DNA of 64,000 nt from Bacteroidales bacterium (GCA_016293845.1 JAEDDH010000001.1:124001-188000), one strand, 5' to 3'; positions 9,182 to 19,266 are shown, counted from the stretch's first letter. Made by a program: numbers and translations. Notes: a model not told the origin generated them from the letters alone.

Positions 9182-9472
9182 TTACCTGATAATTATAGTT
9201 TTAATAATATTTTCGCCTGCAGCCTCGTTCATTTTGCGGATAATATCGCTACGGCGTGCTAATATTTCGTTTCTGATTAGCGGCGATTTAAATTTTACCG
9301 TTAGCACACCTTGACGTAGTTCGATATCAATAGTATCGCGCGAAATTACACGGCCAACCACCTCGTCCCATTTTTGCATAGCACGTATTTCGCGAATGCG
9401 AGTATCGGCACCAATGGCGTGCAGATATTGTTGAATCACACTCGATAATGGTTCGGCATCTTTTCTTTCCAT
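9182..9472 (-). CDS. DUF721 (DciA-like) protein
   Basis: 96 residues, matching DUF721 in length and pattern: a helical N-terminus (PLSSVIQQYLHAIG), MQKWDEVVG, then a beta-rich KH-like part (LTVKFKSPLIRNEILARRSDIIRKMNE). Proteobacterial and actinobacterial DUF721 proteins (DciA) help load the replicative helicase DnaB. The role in Bacteroidota is inferred. It lies 12 nt downstream of the SpoIIE-type phosphatase gene on the same strand and may be co-transcribed with it. It converges tightly with the T9SS gene (3 nt between stops). Confidence 0.8.
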   Translation of the reverse strand: MERKDAEPLSSVIQQYLHAIGADTRIREIRAMQKWDEVVGRVISRDTIDIELRQGVLTVKFKSPLIRNEILARRSDIIRKMNEAAGENIIKTIIIR

Positions 9473-9484
9473 AGTGATAAGTAA

Positions 9485-10561
9485 TTAATCGTCAACATCT
9501 TCGTCAATTTCGTCGATAACGGTAGGAGCGGGGTTAAAAACAGCTTTTACCTTAAGGGTGAGACCAATAATGAGAATATCGTTGGCTCTAATATCGTTGC
9601 CACGCCAATTGTCAAATTCATCTTTAAACGATCGCATCTGGTCTGCCATGCTTTCGCTGGAATGTTTCATAAGCATTTGACGGAAGTAAATATCGCCAAA
9701 GCGGTTACCTGTACGACCTCCGCGTTGATTTACAAAGCCATCTGTTTTGATATATACACGGTCGTCTTTTTCAAGTTCGATGGTTTCGGTAGTGTAATTT
9801 TTGCGTCGGCCAAACGATACTGCAAAATTCATTCTGTCGCCACGGAATTCGTGAACATCCACCTCGCGACGGTTTGTTCCCGGATATGATTTTCGTAAAA
9901 GGCACATACTTCCGTAGGCTCCTGCATACGACAACGTGCGTTCTTTTTGATTGATTATGCAAACGGTAAAATTAACCGGCATATCCTCGTCGCGACGATA
10001 TGATGCGTTGCTTTCGGCAAGATGAGTGTATTTGCTACGTAACAAATCAAGAACGCGACCTGCTGTAATTGTGCTTATATCAATGCGTTCTAAAATTTCA
10101 GCGAGGAATACTACATTCAAGATTCCGTTAATCATGCCATTAATACCAGTAACGCCACTATTGCCGCAAGCTGCAAGCACATAATCGCCTTTGGATGCAA
10201 ATTTGTAAAAATCACCTCCGGCATTATCGGCAGGAACATCTAATACAAAATAGTCGGGAAACAGTGATTTTATAAAACCTCGTCCAGTAAAAACGGTTTT
10301 TTGTACCACATACAGGTTTTTGAGCATTTCTACCATTCGGAATTTTTGGCTGTCGAGAGCGTTTTTGAGCTCCGAAATCTTTTTTTCGTTTTTGGCGATT
10401 TCTTCTTGGCTACTGTCGATACTATTGCTAAGCACTTTGATATCTTCGTCGGCTGATTCTATTTTTTTCTTGTTGTCCTGCTCCTTTATATTATATTGTT
10501 TGCGCTGCCAAAAAGTATATCCCACAGCTGCAGCCAGCAAGACAGAAAGTATAATTATCAT
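9485..10561 (-). CDS. Membrane-anchored SpoIIE-type (PP2C-like) Ser/Thr phosphatase
   Basis: 358 residues. An N-terminal membrane helix (MIIILSVLLAAAVGYTFW) is followed by a coiled coil (~25-75) and a SpoIIE/RsbU phosphatase domain (~85-345). Landmarks are GGDFYKFASKGDYVLAACGNSGVTG (metal-binding Asp residues), YAGAYGSMCLLRK, KDDRVYIKTDGFVNQRGG and RANDILIIGLTLK. GNSGVTG replaces the usual D-x-TGHG, so one metal site is altered and activity may be weakened. It resembles the catalytic part of the two larger phosphatases that follow and may dephosphorylate the same phosphoprotein type. Confidence 0.8.
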   Translation of the reverse strand: MIIILSVLLAAAVGYTFWQRKQYNIKEQDNKKKIESADEDIKVLSNSIDSSQEEIAKNEKKISELKNALDSQKFRMVEMLKNLYVVQKTVFTGRGFIKSLFPDYFVLDVPADNAGGDFYKFASKGDYVLAACGNSGVTGINGMINGILNVVFLAEILERIDISTITAGRVLDLLRSKYTHLAESNASYRRDEDMPVNFTVCIINQKERTLSYAGAYGSMCLLRKSYPGTNRREVDVHEFRGDRMNFAVSFGRRKNYTTETIELEKDDRVYIKTDGFVNQRGGRTGNRFGDIYFRQMLMKHSSESMADQMRSFKDEFDNWRGNDIRANDILIIGLTLKVKAVFNPAPTVIDEIDEDVDD

Positions 10562-10875
10562 AATTATAAATCTCTTTAAATCAATTACTTATTAATATTT
10601 TACACAAATTGGCAACTCATTTTTGCCACTGCAAAAGTAACAAAAAAAATCTTATTTGCATACATTTTTATTAATGGCTGATTATCAGATATTAAGCAAG
10701 TTATTTTGCAAAATCAGTGTAATTTTTGTAAAAAAAAAGATAAATTGTTATGTTATTTGAAAAAAAATGCATAACTTTCGGCAAAAATTAACGTACCATA
10801 AAACGAATATCTCTTTTTGGTATGGATATTTTTTTTTTGGAAAATAGATATTACATTTAGCAACATAAATAGAAT
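10562..10875. promoter_or_regulatory. Divergent control region between phosphatase genes
   Basis: 314 nt without a gene, very AT-rich. The minus strand carries TACTTTTG at 10632-10639, a good -7 element for the 9485-10561 gene. On the plus strand the nearest match is the weaker TACATTTA (10852-10859), 16 nt before the ATG at 10876. No operator repeat was recognised. Confidence 0.5.
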
Positions 10876-13260
10876 ATGATTGGCAACAAAAAATATAATA
10901 TAATAAATAAGGTGCTATTGCAAGGCATGATGTTGTTTTTGTGTATGCTGCTTTTTAACCCAGTATCGGCACAAAACAACAACACGGCAATAATGAACGC
11001 CAGAATTATTATGCTTTGCGCCAAAAATATAGAATGGAAAAACTTTAAACGTCCCAAAGAATTATCAATCACAGTATTAGGTAAAACTACAGAGGAATTT
11101 ACTACCCTTACTGCTGCAGCCGATGGACAAAAAATTAACGGCGTTCCTATTAGAATTTACCGTAAAACCCTCAACGAATTAGTGCCTACCGACATTATTT
11201 TTGTTAACAAAACATATGCTAATGATTTAGAGGCTGTTAACAAATTTGCTAAGAATAATAAATGTCTTGTTTTTGGAGGTAAACTCTCTAATACTAAGTA
11301 CGTTGCTATAAATATACGTCTTGAATCGAGTAGTGGTGGCAGCACATACGATATTAACACTTCTAATTTTAATGAAGATGCATCTCCAACCGATTCTCTG
11401 TGGGTTTTAAGCGGTAGTACAGAAGACCTTAAACGTCGTTACAAAGTGAATTCGGATGAGCTTCAGGCGCGTGAAAAACGTTTGAAAGACCTTGAAAAGA
11501 CTCTTAACGATCAGGAGAAACAACTTTTGGCTCAAAAAAATAAGAACCAACTTGTAAAGCAGCAGAACGAACGTATGGAGGCTCAGCTTGAGCAAAACCG
11601 TAAGGAAATTGAGATTCAAAAAACCAAAGCTTCGGCTCTTGTGGCTGATGTTCGTCAAAAAGAACGACAGATTGTTCTTACTGCTTCCGAAATCGAAACT
11701 TCAATGCGCGAAATTGAAATCAAACAGCGTGAAATTGACTCTTCGAATTTGAAGCTTAAAGAGATGGACTCAGACCTTCAAAAGAAGGAGAAAGATATTA
11801 AGGATCAGATTGATAAAATCCAAGTTGAGGATCGAAACATTGCCACTCAAGAGCAAAACCGAAATTATTTGATTATATTTATTTCTGTTGTGGTAATTCT
11901 CCTTATTATAATTATAAAGAGTCTTATCAACAGTAAGAAAACCAACGCTGCTCTTAAAGTTAAAAACAAAGAGCTAAAAAAACAGAAAGACGAAATCGAC
12001 CAGCAGGCTCATCAGCTTGAAAACGTTAACAAAGAACTTGAAAAACTTTCAATCGTTGCAGGTAAAACGCAGAATGCCATTGTTATTATGGACCGCAACG
12101 GATATTTTGAATGGGTAAATGCCGGATTTACACGTATTTACGGTTACACTTTGCAACTCTTACGCAACGAACGCGACGAAAATATTGTCAATGTTTCTGC
12201 CAATAAGAGTATCCGAAACATACTTTTCAAATGCGTAAGCAACAAGCAGACAATTATTTTTGAATCGGATAGCGTTACCCGAAACGGTAATATTATAAGC
12301 AGTCAAACAACCCTAACCCCGATATTAAACGAAAACAAAGAGGTAAGCAAACTTGTGGCTATCTATACCGATATTAGCAAGTTAAAAGAGCAGGAGGCTG
12401 CTATTAGAAATCAGAACGAGGAGCTCTTACAACAGAAAAATACTCTTGAGGAACAGAAAAATCAGATTGAGGAGCAAAACCGTCATATCAAATCAAGTAT
12501 CAACTACGCACAAACTATTCAAAACACGATTTTGCCCGAAAAGGCTCAGATCGACAAATATTTCGACAACTTTATATTGTTCAGTCCCAAGGATATAGTT
12601 TCGGGCGACTTTTATTGGTTTGCCGATGTTGATGATAATAATCATAAATACCAGTTTATCGGCGATTTTGACTGTACAGGTCACGGAGTGCCAGGTGCAT
12701 TTATGAGTTTGATTGGTAATCGTTTGCTCAACGAGATTGTAAATGTTAAAAAGCTTTACTCTCCCCGTGATATTATGGAAAACCTCAATCTCGGAGTTAT
12801 TAAAGCCCTAAAACAAGAGCAAAGCACCAACAATGATGGTATGGACACCTGTCTCTGCCGAATTGAAAAAAAATCCGAAGGAGAGTATTCAGTTGTGTTC
12901 TGCGGTGCAAAACGTCCGCTTTATTACATCCAAACTACTGATACTGAGGTTCAACAACTCAAGGGCGACCGTAAATCAATCGGTGGTGTGCGTTCTAAAC
13001 GTAATACATCAGAATTTACCGATCAAGAATTGATTTTGAAAAGTGGAGATTTGATATATCTATCCAGTGATGGTATTATCGACCAAAACGATAGCGAAAG
13101 GCACAGATTTGGTACTGAAAAATTCTTAGCTTTGCTATATTCTATCAAAGATGCTCCTATGAGTTTGCAAGGTGGATATATCCGTCAAAGTCTCGACGAC
13201 TATAAAAAAGATGAAGAACAACGCGATGATATTTCTGTAATTGGAATAAAATTTAAATAG
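10876..13260 (+). CDS. YfiR-like sensor / PAS / SpoIIE-type phosphatase (membrane receptor)
   Basis: 794 residues. Signal sequence ~1-33, a periplasmic YfiR/DUF4154-like domain ~36-165 (MLCAKNIEW, ITVLGKT, ..IIFVNKTYANDLEAV, KYVAINIRLESS), a long coiled coil ~190-325, a membrane helix ~332-351, a second coiled coil, a PAS domain ~392-510 (AIVIMDRNGYFEWVNAGFTRIYGY ... LVAIYTDIS), a third coiled coil, and a SpoIIE phosphatase domain ~550-794. The phosphatase domain has SGDFYWFADVDD, GDFDCTGHGVPGAFMS and LSSDGIIDQND, so the metal site is complete. YfiR domains elsewhere are periplasmic regulators of cyclic-di-GMP enzymes. Here one appears to gate a protein phosphatase. 3 nt before its paralogue. 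Confidence 0.87.
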   Translation: MIGNKKYNIINKVLLQGMMLFLCMLLFNPVSAQNNNTAIMNARIIMLCAKNIEWKNFKRPKELSITVLGKTTEEFTTLTAAADGQKINGVPIRIYRKTLNELVPTDIIFVNKTYANDLEAVNKFAKNNKCLVFGGKLSNTKYVAINIRLESSSGGSTYDINTSNFNEDASPTDSLWVLSGSTEDLKRRYKVNSDELQAREKRLKDLEKTLNDQEKQLLAQKNKNQLVKQQNERMEAQLEQNRKEIEIQKTKASALVADVRQKERQIVLTASEIETSMREIEIKQREIDSSNLKLKEMDSDLQKKEKDIKDQIDKIQVEDRNIATQEQNRNYLIIFISVVVILLIIIIKSLINSKKTNAALKVKNKELKKQKDEIDQQAHQLENVNKELEKLSIVAGKTQNAIVIMDRNGYFEWVNAGFTRIYGYTLQLLRNERDENIVNVSANKSIRNILFKCVSNKQTIIFESDSVTRNGNIISSQTTLTPILNENKEVSKLVAIYTDISKLKEQEAAIRNQNEELLQQKNTLEEQKNQIEEQNRHIKSSINYAQTIQNTILPEKAQIDKYFDNFILFSPKDIVSGDFYWFADVDDNNHKYQFIGDFDCTGHGVPGAFMSLIGNRLLNEIVNVKKLYSPRDIMENLNLGVIKALKQEQSTNNDGMDTCLCRIEKKSEGEYSVVFCGAKRPLYYIQTTDTEVQQLKGDRKSIGGVRSKRNTSEFTDQELILKSGDLIYLSSDGIIDQNDSERHRFGTEKFLALLYSIKDAPMSLQGGYIRQSLDDYKKDEEQRDDISVIGIKFK

Positions 13261-13263
13261 ATA

Positions 13264-15684
13264 ATGTTATCAAAAACAAACATATTATCCCTTGGTATAA
13301 TACGCCGGTTGTTAGTAGCCGTTGCATTAGTCTTGTGTGCAACAGGAGTTTTTGCGCAACAAAACAAGCCTCAACAATTAGCTCGCGAATATGTCAACGT
13401 GTTTTGGCTCATGAATTTTGGCAAATATGTTGAATGGCCTAACGACACTGCCAGCGACTTGATTGTTGGTGTATTTGGCAATGCTTCGTCCGAATATCAC
13501 CGCCTTAAAGGTATGCAATCTTCGGGCGCAACTTTTAATGGTCGTAAATTTAAAACCATCAGATTCTCCAATGTTTCAAAAATTGAGTATTCTCATATAC
13601 TATATGTAAATAGGCACGATTTACAATATCTTGACGACATCAACGAAAAAATTAAAGGTCTGCCAACTTTGCTTGTAACAGATAGCTGTTCGTCAGATCA
13701 GTCTGATTTATTTATGATTAACCTTGTGTTGCAAAGTCGTACCAATCAGTTTCAGGTAAACATCAACAAAGCTACAGAAGCTGGATTAAAAATTTCGCAA
13801 CGTGTTGTGGTAGAAGGGGGTTCGCGTGTGGACGTGGAAATCATCAACCGTGAAATGGAAAACCAGTTGCTCCAAAAAGAAAAAGAACTTCAGGATAAGG
13901 AATGGGAACTCGACCAAAAAAAGGAAGAAATTTACCAGATGTCGATGAGCAACGACTTTCAAGAGGAAGAAAACTCTCGAAAACAGCAACAAATAGAGGA
14001 AGCCAAAAACGAAATTCAATCTCAATCGAAGATAGCGGATAGCCTTATGAGGGCAGCAGAACGGCTCCAATCTAAGCTCGCCCGTGATAAAGCATCGCTC
14101 GAAGTGCAGCAGCGCGAACAAGCTAATAAAGAGCAATTGCACCAACAATCATTGCTCGAACTTAATGATGTTCAAGACAAGGTGCGTCAGCGCGAAAGCA
14201 GTATCGAAGATCAAAAGAAAATACTTGCCAACAAGCAGAAACAGTCGGCACAAAACCAAAAAGAGCTCAATCTTATAGCCTTAGGTATTTTAATTTTCTT
14301 GGTACTCACCATTATAGTGTTTATCAACAACTTTATCAATAAAAAACGCAACCGCGAACTTGTTGTCGTTAACGACCGTATCGATTCGCAAAAAGAGCAC
14401 ATCCGTGCACAGAGCGACCAGTTGAAACTTATCAACAAAGAGCTTGAAAAACTTTCGATTGTTGCAAGTCAAACTGATAACGGAGTTGTTATCATGGATA
14501 ATGAAGGTAATGTAGAATGGGTAAATCGTGGTTTTGAGCATCTTACTAAGCTTACCCTTGATGATCTGCACAAAAACAATACTCTTACTTTTACTTCTCT
14601 TTATAGTTCAAATGATAAGATTGAAGATATTAAAGCTAAATGTATCAACAATTGCGAACCAGTTATTTTTGAATGTCCGTTTCACACAGCTGATGGCAAA
14701 GAAATTTGGTTGCAAAGTACTCTCACACCTATCCTTAACGAAAATAGTCAGATTACACGTCTTGTAACCATCGACACGGATATTTCAAAAATCAAGGAAC
14801 AGGAACGCTCAATTATTGCTCAAGGCAAAACGCTCTCTATTCAGCGTGACGAGCTTGCAATGCAGAAAGAATTTATCTCCGAACAGTTAGACAACATCAA
14901 TACCAGTATCAAGTATGCTAAAACCATTCAAGATACAGTTATGCCTCTTGAAGTAAACCTTTCAAAATATTTCAAATATTTTGGACTGCTTATTCCGTTG
15001 CAAACAATTAGTGGAGACTTTTATTGGTTTACACGCGTGCCCGACCACGACAATTTGACCTTTACCGCTGCAGTTGACTGTACAGGTCACGGCGTTCCTG
15101 GAGCTTTTATGACAGTGATTGGAGCGCGTCTGCTTTCGGAAATTATTGTGGAGCACAATTTTCACGATCCAAAAGATATTCTTACTCAGTTGAACCTCAG
15201 TCTTGTAAAAGCATTAAAGCAAGATGTTGGCGACGAATCGTTGGAAATAAACAACGACAGTATGGAAATATGTCTATGCTGTTTCGACCGTAAATCCGAA
15301 ACTGAATATGAAATGACATTCTCAGGCGCACGTCGTCCGTTATATGTTTATCGTGCAGATACTCAAGAATTTATTACACTTAACGGTGATGCAAAAACAA
15401 TAGGTGGAATGAAATCTAAACGTAATGTTGAAACTGATTTTACCGATCAAAAATTAACATTGCACACCGGCGACATAATCTATCACACCACCGATGGTTT
15501 TGTAGATCAGCACGATGCCGAAATGAAAAAATATGGCAACGAACGCTTTGTTACATTATTGAAAACACACGCACATCACGATTTAGCAATACAAAAAGAA
15601 CTTATACTTAGCGAATTTGAACGGCAAGTGCAAAATTCGTCGCAAACCGACGACATTACCGTATTCGCAGTTAAATTGATTTAA
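13264..15684 (+). CDS. YfiR-like sensor / PAS / SpoIIE-type phosphatase, paralogue of the preceding gene
   Basis: 806 residues with the same architecture: signal peptide (to ~32), YfiR-like domain ~35-180 (YVNVFWLMNFGKYVEWPN, LIVGVFGN, ILYVNRHDL, TLLVTDSC, FQVNINKATEAGLKIS), coiled coil ~190-330, membrane helix ~338-357, PAS ~395-515, and SpoIIE phosphatase ~560-806 (SGDFYWF, AAVDCTGHGVPGAFMTVIG, TTDGFVDQHD). Its YfiR part is closer to the consensus than that of its neighbour. The pair arose by tandem duplication but has diverged most in the sensor domain, so the two may respond to different periplasmic signals. It is followed at 24 nt by a SiaB-like kinase, its likely antagonist. Confidence 0.88.
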   Translation: MLSKTNILSLGIIRRLLVAVALVLCATGVFAQQNKPQQLAREYVNVFWLMNFGKYVEWPNDTASDLIVGVFGNASSEYHRLKGMQSSGATFNGRKFKTIRFSNVSKIEYSHILYVNRHDLQYLDDINEKIKGLPTLLVTDSCSSDQSDLFMINLVLQSRTNQFQVNINKATEAGLKISQRVVVEGGSRVDVEIINREMENQLLQKEKELQDKEWELDQKKEEIYQMSMSNDFQEEENSRKQQQIEEAKNEIQSQSKIADSLMRAAERLQSKLARDKASLEVQQREQANKEQLHQQSLLELNDVQDKVRQRESSIEDQKKILANKQKQSAQNQKELNLIALGILIFLVLTIIVFINNFINKKRNRELVVVNDRIDSQKEHIRAQSDQLKLINKELEKLSIVASQTDNGVVIMDNEGNVEWVNRGFEHLTKLTLDDLHKNNTLTFTSLYSSNDKIEDIKAKCINNCEPVIFECPFHTADGKEIWLQSTLTPILNENSQITRLVTIDTDISKIKEQERSIIAQGKTLSIQRDELAMQKEFISEQLDNINTSIKYAKTIQDTVMPLEVNLSKYFKYFGLLIPLQTISGDFYWFTRVPDHDNLTFTAAVDCTGHGVPGAFMTVIGARLLSEIIVEHNFHDPKDILTQLNLSLVKALKQDVGDESLEINNDSMEICLCCFDRKSETEYEMTFSGARRPLYVYRADTQEFITLNGDAKTIGGMKSKRNVETDFTDQKLTLHTGDIIYHTTDGFVDQHDAEMKKYGNERFVTLLKTHAHHDLAIQKELILSEFERQVQNSSQTDDITVFAVKLI

Positions 15685-15708
15685 TTTTTTTTGACAAAAT
15701 AAAACATC

Positions 15709-16242
15709 ATGGCAGTAAATAGCAGGGAAATATTCAACACAATGCTCGATAATGACATAGTCATTTCGTATATTGGTCCTTTCGACGGTCAAATACTGTC
15801 GCTTTTGGCATCTAATATTGAAGATTCCCTTTGGGACGATCAACACCGAGGTAAGACTTTCTTTAAAATCTTTATCGAGTTGAGTCAGAATATATACCTA
15901 TATTCTAAAGAAAAAGGTAACGGTATCGACAAATCTGCAGGAGTGGGTCTTATGCTGATAAAAGAGTACGACGACCATTTTTCTTTTATCACTGGCAATA
16001 TGGTTGACAAAAAGGACTATGAATTGCTTTCTGAAAAGTGTAAAACTATATCTTCAAAAAACAAAGAAGAACTCCGTGAATATAAACGATTTATGCGCGG
16101 TCAGCCACGTACCGAATTTGGAGGCGGAAATATTGGTTTGATTCAGGTATCAATACTTAGCGGCTATCCAATTGATTACAAATTTGTTAATGTTGACGAT
16201 GATACTTATTTCTACGTTTTATGCGTTAGGATTGATAAATAG
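15709..16242 (+). CDS. SiaB-family protein kinase (DUF6272)
   Basis: 177 residues. The IFIELSQNIYLYSKEKG motif is a GHKL-type N box (E..QN), and GGGNIGLIQVSIL is a Gly-rich ATP-lid motif. The family groups with SiaB of the Pseudomonas SiaABCD pathway, a small kinase that phosphorylates SiaC and is opposed by the SpoIIE phosphatase SiaA. It is in one operon with the two phosphatase receptors and paralogous to the gene at 20486. Its stop lies 2 nt from the stop of the convergent ABC-F gene. Confidence 0.75.
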   Translation: MAVNSREIFNTMLDNDIVISYIGPFDGQILSLLASNIEDSLWDDQHRGKTFFKIFIELSQNIYLYSKEKGNGIDKSAGVGLMLIKEYDDHFSFITGNMVDKKDYELLSEKCKTISSKNKEELREYKRFMRGQPRTEFGGGNIGLIQVSILSGYPIDYKFVNVDDDTYFYVLCVRIDK

Positions 16243-16244
16243 TA

Positions 16245-18122
16245 TCACTCATCACTATCTTTAATATCTTCTAATTCGAGCCATCGTGTCTCTTTTTCGT
16301 CCAAAAGGGTTGCGATGGCTTCCATTCTTGATGAAAGTTTACTAATTTCTTCTATATCAGTGATTTCGCCTGAAAGTTTTTGCTCTATTTCTTGTTTTTC
16401 GGCGTTGAGTTTTTCTATTTCGGCTGTTACCGATTCATATTCTTGTGCTAATTTGTAGGTAAAGTTTTTCCTGCGGCGTTCGCGTTGGTATGCCGGTGTT
16501 TTGGTCTGATTTTCAGTTTTTTGTTGAGCTTTATTTGCCTCGTCTTCTTTTTGTGTAATATAAACAGTGTAGTTTCCGGGGAAATTGCGAATTATTCCTC
16601 TGGGTTCAAATACAAAAACAGTATCTACCACTTTGTCTAAAAAATATCTATCATGCGACACCACAAGAAGGCAACCAGCAAAACACGAAAGATAATCTTC
16701 TAACACATTGAGAGTTATGATATCAAGATCGTTGGTAGGTTCATCGAGTATTAAGAAATTTGGATTTTTGATGAGCACCGTCATAAGATAGAGCCTACGT
16801 TTCTCGCCGCCACTGAGCTTTTCAACAAGAGTATAGTGCATTTTGGGCGGGAACAGAAAATATTCTAAAAACTGCGATGCTGATAGTTTTCGTCCATCGC
16901 CAAGTATTACCACTTCGGCAATATCTTTAATAATGTCGATAACTCTCTGACCATCTTTGTATTCGATGCCTTTTTGACGATAATAACCGGGGACAACAGT
17001 TTCGCCAAGTTCTACCGAACCCGAATCAGGTTGAGTTTTGCCCATTATAATATCTAAAAGTGTGGTTTTGCCGCATCCGTTGTGTCCGCAAATTCCAATC
17101 TTCTCGTTTCGCTTAAAAGAGTAGGTAAAATCTTTTATGAGCTGTTTATCGCCAAAACTTTTTGATAAGTTATTTATCTCTAAAACTTTATTACCTAAGC
17201 GATTAGCTGTACCTACAGTAAAATCGGCTTTACGTGTATCGATACGTTGCGAAGCTGCCTCTTTGAGTTTGTAAAAACTATCTATACGGTATTTTGCCTT
17301 TCCTCCACGTGCCTTTGGCATACGCGAAATCCATTCTTGTTCGCGTCTGAGAAGGTTATTAGCCTTGTCGATAGCGGCAGCCATATTTGCCAAACGTTCT
17401 TCGCGTTTTTTTAGGTAATAACTATAATTGCCTGTATATGAATATATTTGATTATTGTCGATTTCTATAATATTATCGCAGACGTTGTCGAGAAAATAAC
17501 GGTCGTGAGTTACCATCAGCAATGTGGTGCGGGTATTTTGCAGGTAGTTTTCGAGCCACTCAATCATATCGGTATCCAAATGGTTGGTAGGTTCGTCGAG
17601 TATCAAAAAGTCGGGACGCTCAATTAGCGTATCAGCAAGGGCAATTCTTTTTTTTTGACCACCAGAGAGTTTGGCAATTTGTATATCTAAATCGTTGATT
17701 CTCAATTTACCCAAAATCTGTTTCATATCCGATTCGTATTTCCACGCGTCGGCTGAATCCATTTCGGCTTGAGCCTGTTCTATTAAAGTATGATCTCCTG
17801 AAGCAAGGGCTGATTCGTATTTTTGCAACACTTTAGATAATGCATTATCCGACGAGAATATCTGTTCTCTTACGGTAAGATTGTCGTTGAGTTCGGGATC
17901 TTGACGCAAATAGCCGATTTTTAAATCGTTTTTGAATACAACGCTACCAGAATCAGCACTTTGTCGACGTGCAATGATATCAAGCATAGTACTTTTACCC
18001 GCTCCGTTTTTGGCTATGAGCGCAGTTTTGCTGTCTTTACCTACCGAAAAAGTTATGTCTTTGAATAAAACTATGTCGCCAAACGACTTGGAGAGGTTCT
18101 CCACTTGCAAATATGTAATCAT
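16245..18122 (-). CDS. ABC-F family ATPase (Uup-like)
   Basis: 625 residues with two ABC domains and no membrane segments. Domain 1 has AKNGAGKST, LSGGQKKRIALA and LILDEPTNHLD. Domain 2 has GHNGCGKTT, LSGGEKRRLYLM and LILDEPTNDLD. The linker (~240-300) contains the RIDSFYKLKE type segment, and the C-terminus (~530-625) is a coiled coil typical of Uup. ABC-F proteins act on the ribosome (E site) or, for Uup, also affect branched DNA intermediates. No antibiotic-resistance subtype can be assigned. A -7 element (TATCTTTG, 18141-18148) lies just upstream. Confidence 0.9.
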   Translation of the reverse strand: MITYLQVENLSKSFGDIVLFKDITFSVGKDSKTALIAKNGAGKSTMLDIIARRQSADSGSVVFKNDLKIGYLRQDPELNDNLTVREQIFSSDNALSKVLQKYESALASGDHTLIEQAQAEMDSADAWKYESDMKQILGKLRINDLDIQIAKLSGGQKKRIALADTLIERPDFLILDEPTNHLDTDMIEWLENYLQNTRTTLLMVTHDRYFLDNVCDNIIEIDNNQIYSYTGNYSYYLKKREERLANMAAAIDKANNLLRREQEWISRMPKARGGKAKYRIDSFYKLKEAASQRIDTRKADFTVGTANRLGNKVLEINNLSKSFGDKQLIKDFTYSFKRNEKIGICGHNGCGKTTLLDIIMGKTQPDSGSVELGETVVPGYYRQKGIEYKDGQRVIDIIKDIAEVVILGDGRKLSASQFLEYFLFPPKMHYTLVEKLSGGEKRRLYLMTVLIKNPNFLILDEPTNDLDIITLNVLEDYLSCFAGCLLVVSHDRYFLDKVVDTVFVFEPRGIIRNFPGNYTVYITQKEDEANKAQQKTENQTKTPAYQRERRRKNFTYKLAQEYESVTAEIEKLNAEKQEIEQKLSGEITDIEEISKLSSRMEAIATLLDEKETRWLELEDIKDSDE

Positions 18123-18140
18123 CTTATCTTATTTCATCGG

Positions 18141-18148
18141 CAAAGATA
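18141..18148 (-). promoter_or_regulatory. Putative -7 element for the ABC-F gene
   Basis: TATCTTTG on the minus strand, 18 nt upstream of the ATG at 18122. Confidence 0.6.
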
Positions 18149-18190
18149 CAATGAAAAAACGAATCATCCACAAAAAATTTTACACAAAAA

Positions 18191-18221
18191 CTTGAACAAT
18201 AAAAAAAATGTTGTAATTTTG
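18191..18221 (+). promoter_or_regulatory. Promoter of the DUF368 gene
   Basis: CTTG (18191-18194), a 19-nt spacer and TAATTTTG (18214-18221), leaving a leader of about 50 nt before the ATG at 18280. Confidence 0.65.
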
Positions 18222-18279
18222 TGGCTACAATTTTGACGAAACGGCGTTAATTAAAGCTTTTGTCAGAAAATATAACTAT

Positions 18280-19230
18280 ATGATTAAAAACGTTTTAGTT
18301 TTTTTAAAGGGCTTTGCAATGGGTTTGGCAAATGTAATTCCCGGAGTTTCCGGAGGTACAATTGCGCTTCTTGCAGGTATTTATCAGAGGTTTATCAATG
18401 CTCTAAAATCATTCGATTTAGAAGCGTTAAAGCTTTTATCCAAGTTTAAATTCAAAGAATTTGCTCAACATACTGATTTATTATTCCTTATAATATTGTT
18501 TCTTGGCGAGGGATTGAGCATTCTTACAGGAGCTAAATTGTTGGAATGGCTGTTTAAAAATTACGAAACTTATGTTTGGGCATTCTTTTTTGGTTTGATT
18601 CTCGTTTCGGTGTATTATGTAGCCAAAATGGTGAAAAAAATCAATTTGTTTTCTGTAATTCTCGCTATATTAGGTGCTTGCGTAGCTTTCGGATTTTCTA
18701 TAATTTCGCCAGCTAACGAAAACGACAATATATTTTACCTCATTTTTTGTGGAGCAATCGCCATTTGTGATATGATGTTGCCCGGAATTTCGGGTTCGTT
18801 TACACTTATATTATTAGGTAATTACAAACTTATAGTAATTGATTCGATATCTCACCTCAATTTTGCTGTGATATTACCTGTTGCAATTGGTTGTATAATA
18901 GGTTTTGTAGCATTTTCGAGATTTCTATCTTGGCTTATGAAAACATACGCCGACCAAACTATTTCGGTTTTAACCGGATTTATTTTTGGATCGTTGGTGT
19001 TTGTTTGGCCATGGAAAAAACCGCTATACCTTATGCAAAATGGTCATGAGGTGTTTAATTCACACGGTGAGGCTGTGATACAAGGTTACGAAAAGTTTTT
19101 TCCTGACTTTTCGCCACAAACTTTCTGGGCTATAGCATTTATGATTGCCGGAATGGTGATTCTATGCGCTATCGAAGAATTTTCGGCTCGCAAAGCCAAA
19201 TCAAAAGAAGCAAATATTGAAAAAGAATAA
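18280..19230 (+). CDS. DUF368 membrane protein (PopT-type polyprenyl-phosphate transporter)
   Basis: 316 residues, about eight hydrophobic segments. The N-terminal GFAMGLANVIPGVSGGTIALLAGIY block is the DUF368 signature, and a second inverted copy appears as DMMLPGISGSFTLILLGNY. The family was shown in other bacteria to return undecaprenyl phosphate across the cytoplasmic membrane. That function is inferred here from family membership. It would serve peptidoglycan and surface glycan synthesis. The methyltransferase gene starts 36 nt downstream. Confidence 0.87.
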   Translation: MIKNVLVFLKGFAMGLANVIPGVSGGTIALLAGIYQRFINALKSFDLEALKLLSKFKFKEFAQHTDLLFLIILFLGEGLSILTGAKLLEWLFKNYETYVWAFFFGLILVSVYYVAKMVKKINLFSVILAILGACVAFGFSIISPANENDNIFYLIFCGAIAICDMMLPGISGSFTLILLGNYKLIVIDSISHLNFAVILPVAIGCIIGFVAFSRFLSWLMKTYADQTISVLTGFIFGSLVFVWPWKKPLYLMQNGHEVFNSHGEAVIQGYEKFFPDFSPQTFWAIAFMIAGMVILCAIEEFSARKAKSKEANIEKE

Positions 19231-19266
19231 ATAACTTGAGTATAAACAATTTATAATACAGACAAA

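Noticed and set aside
10790..10835. Possible operator (CCATA...TATGG) upstream of the first YfiR-phosphatase gene
   Set aside because: Only a 5-bp inverted match in very AT-rich sequence, expected by chance.
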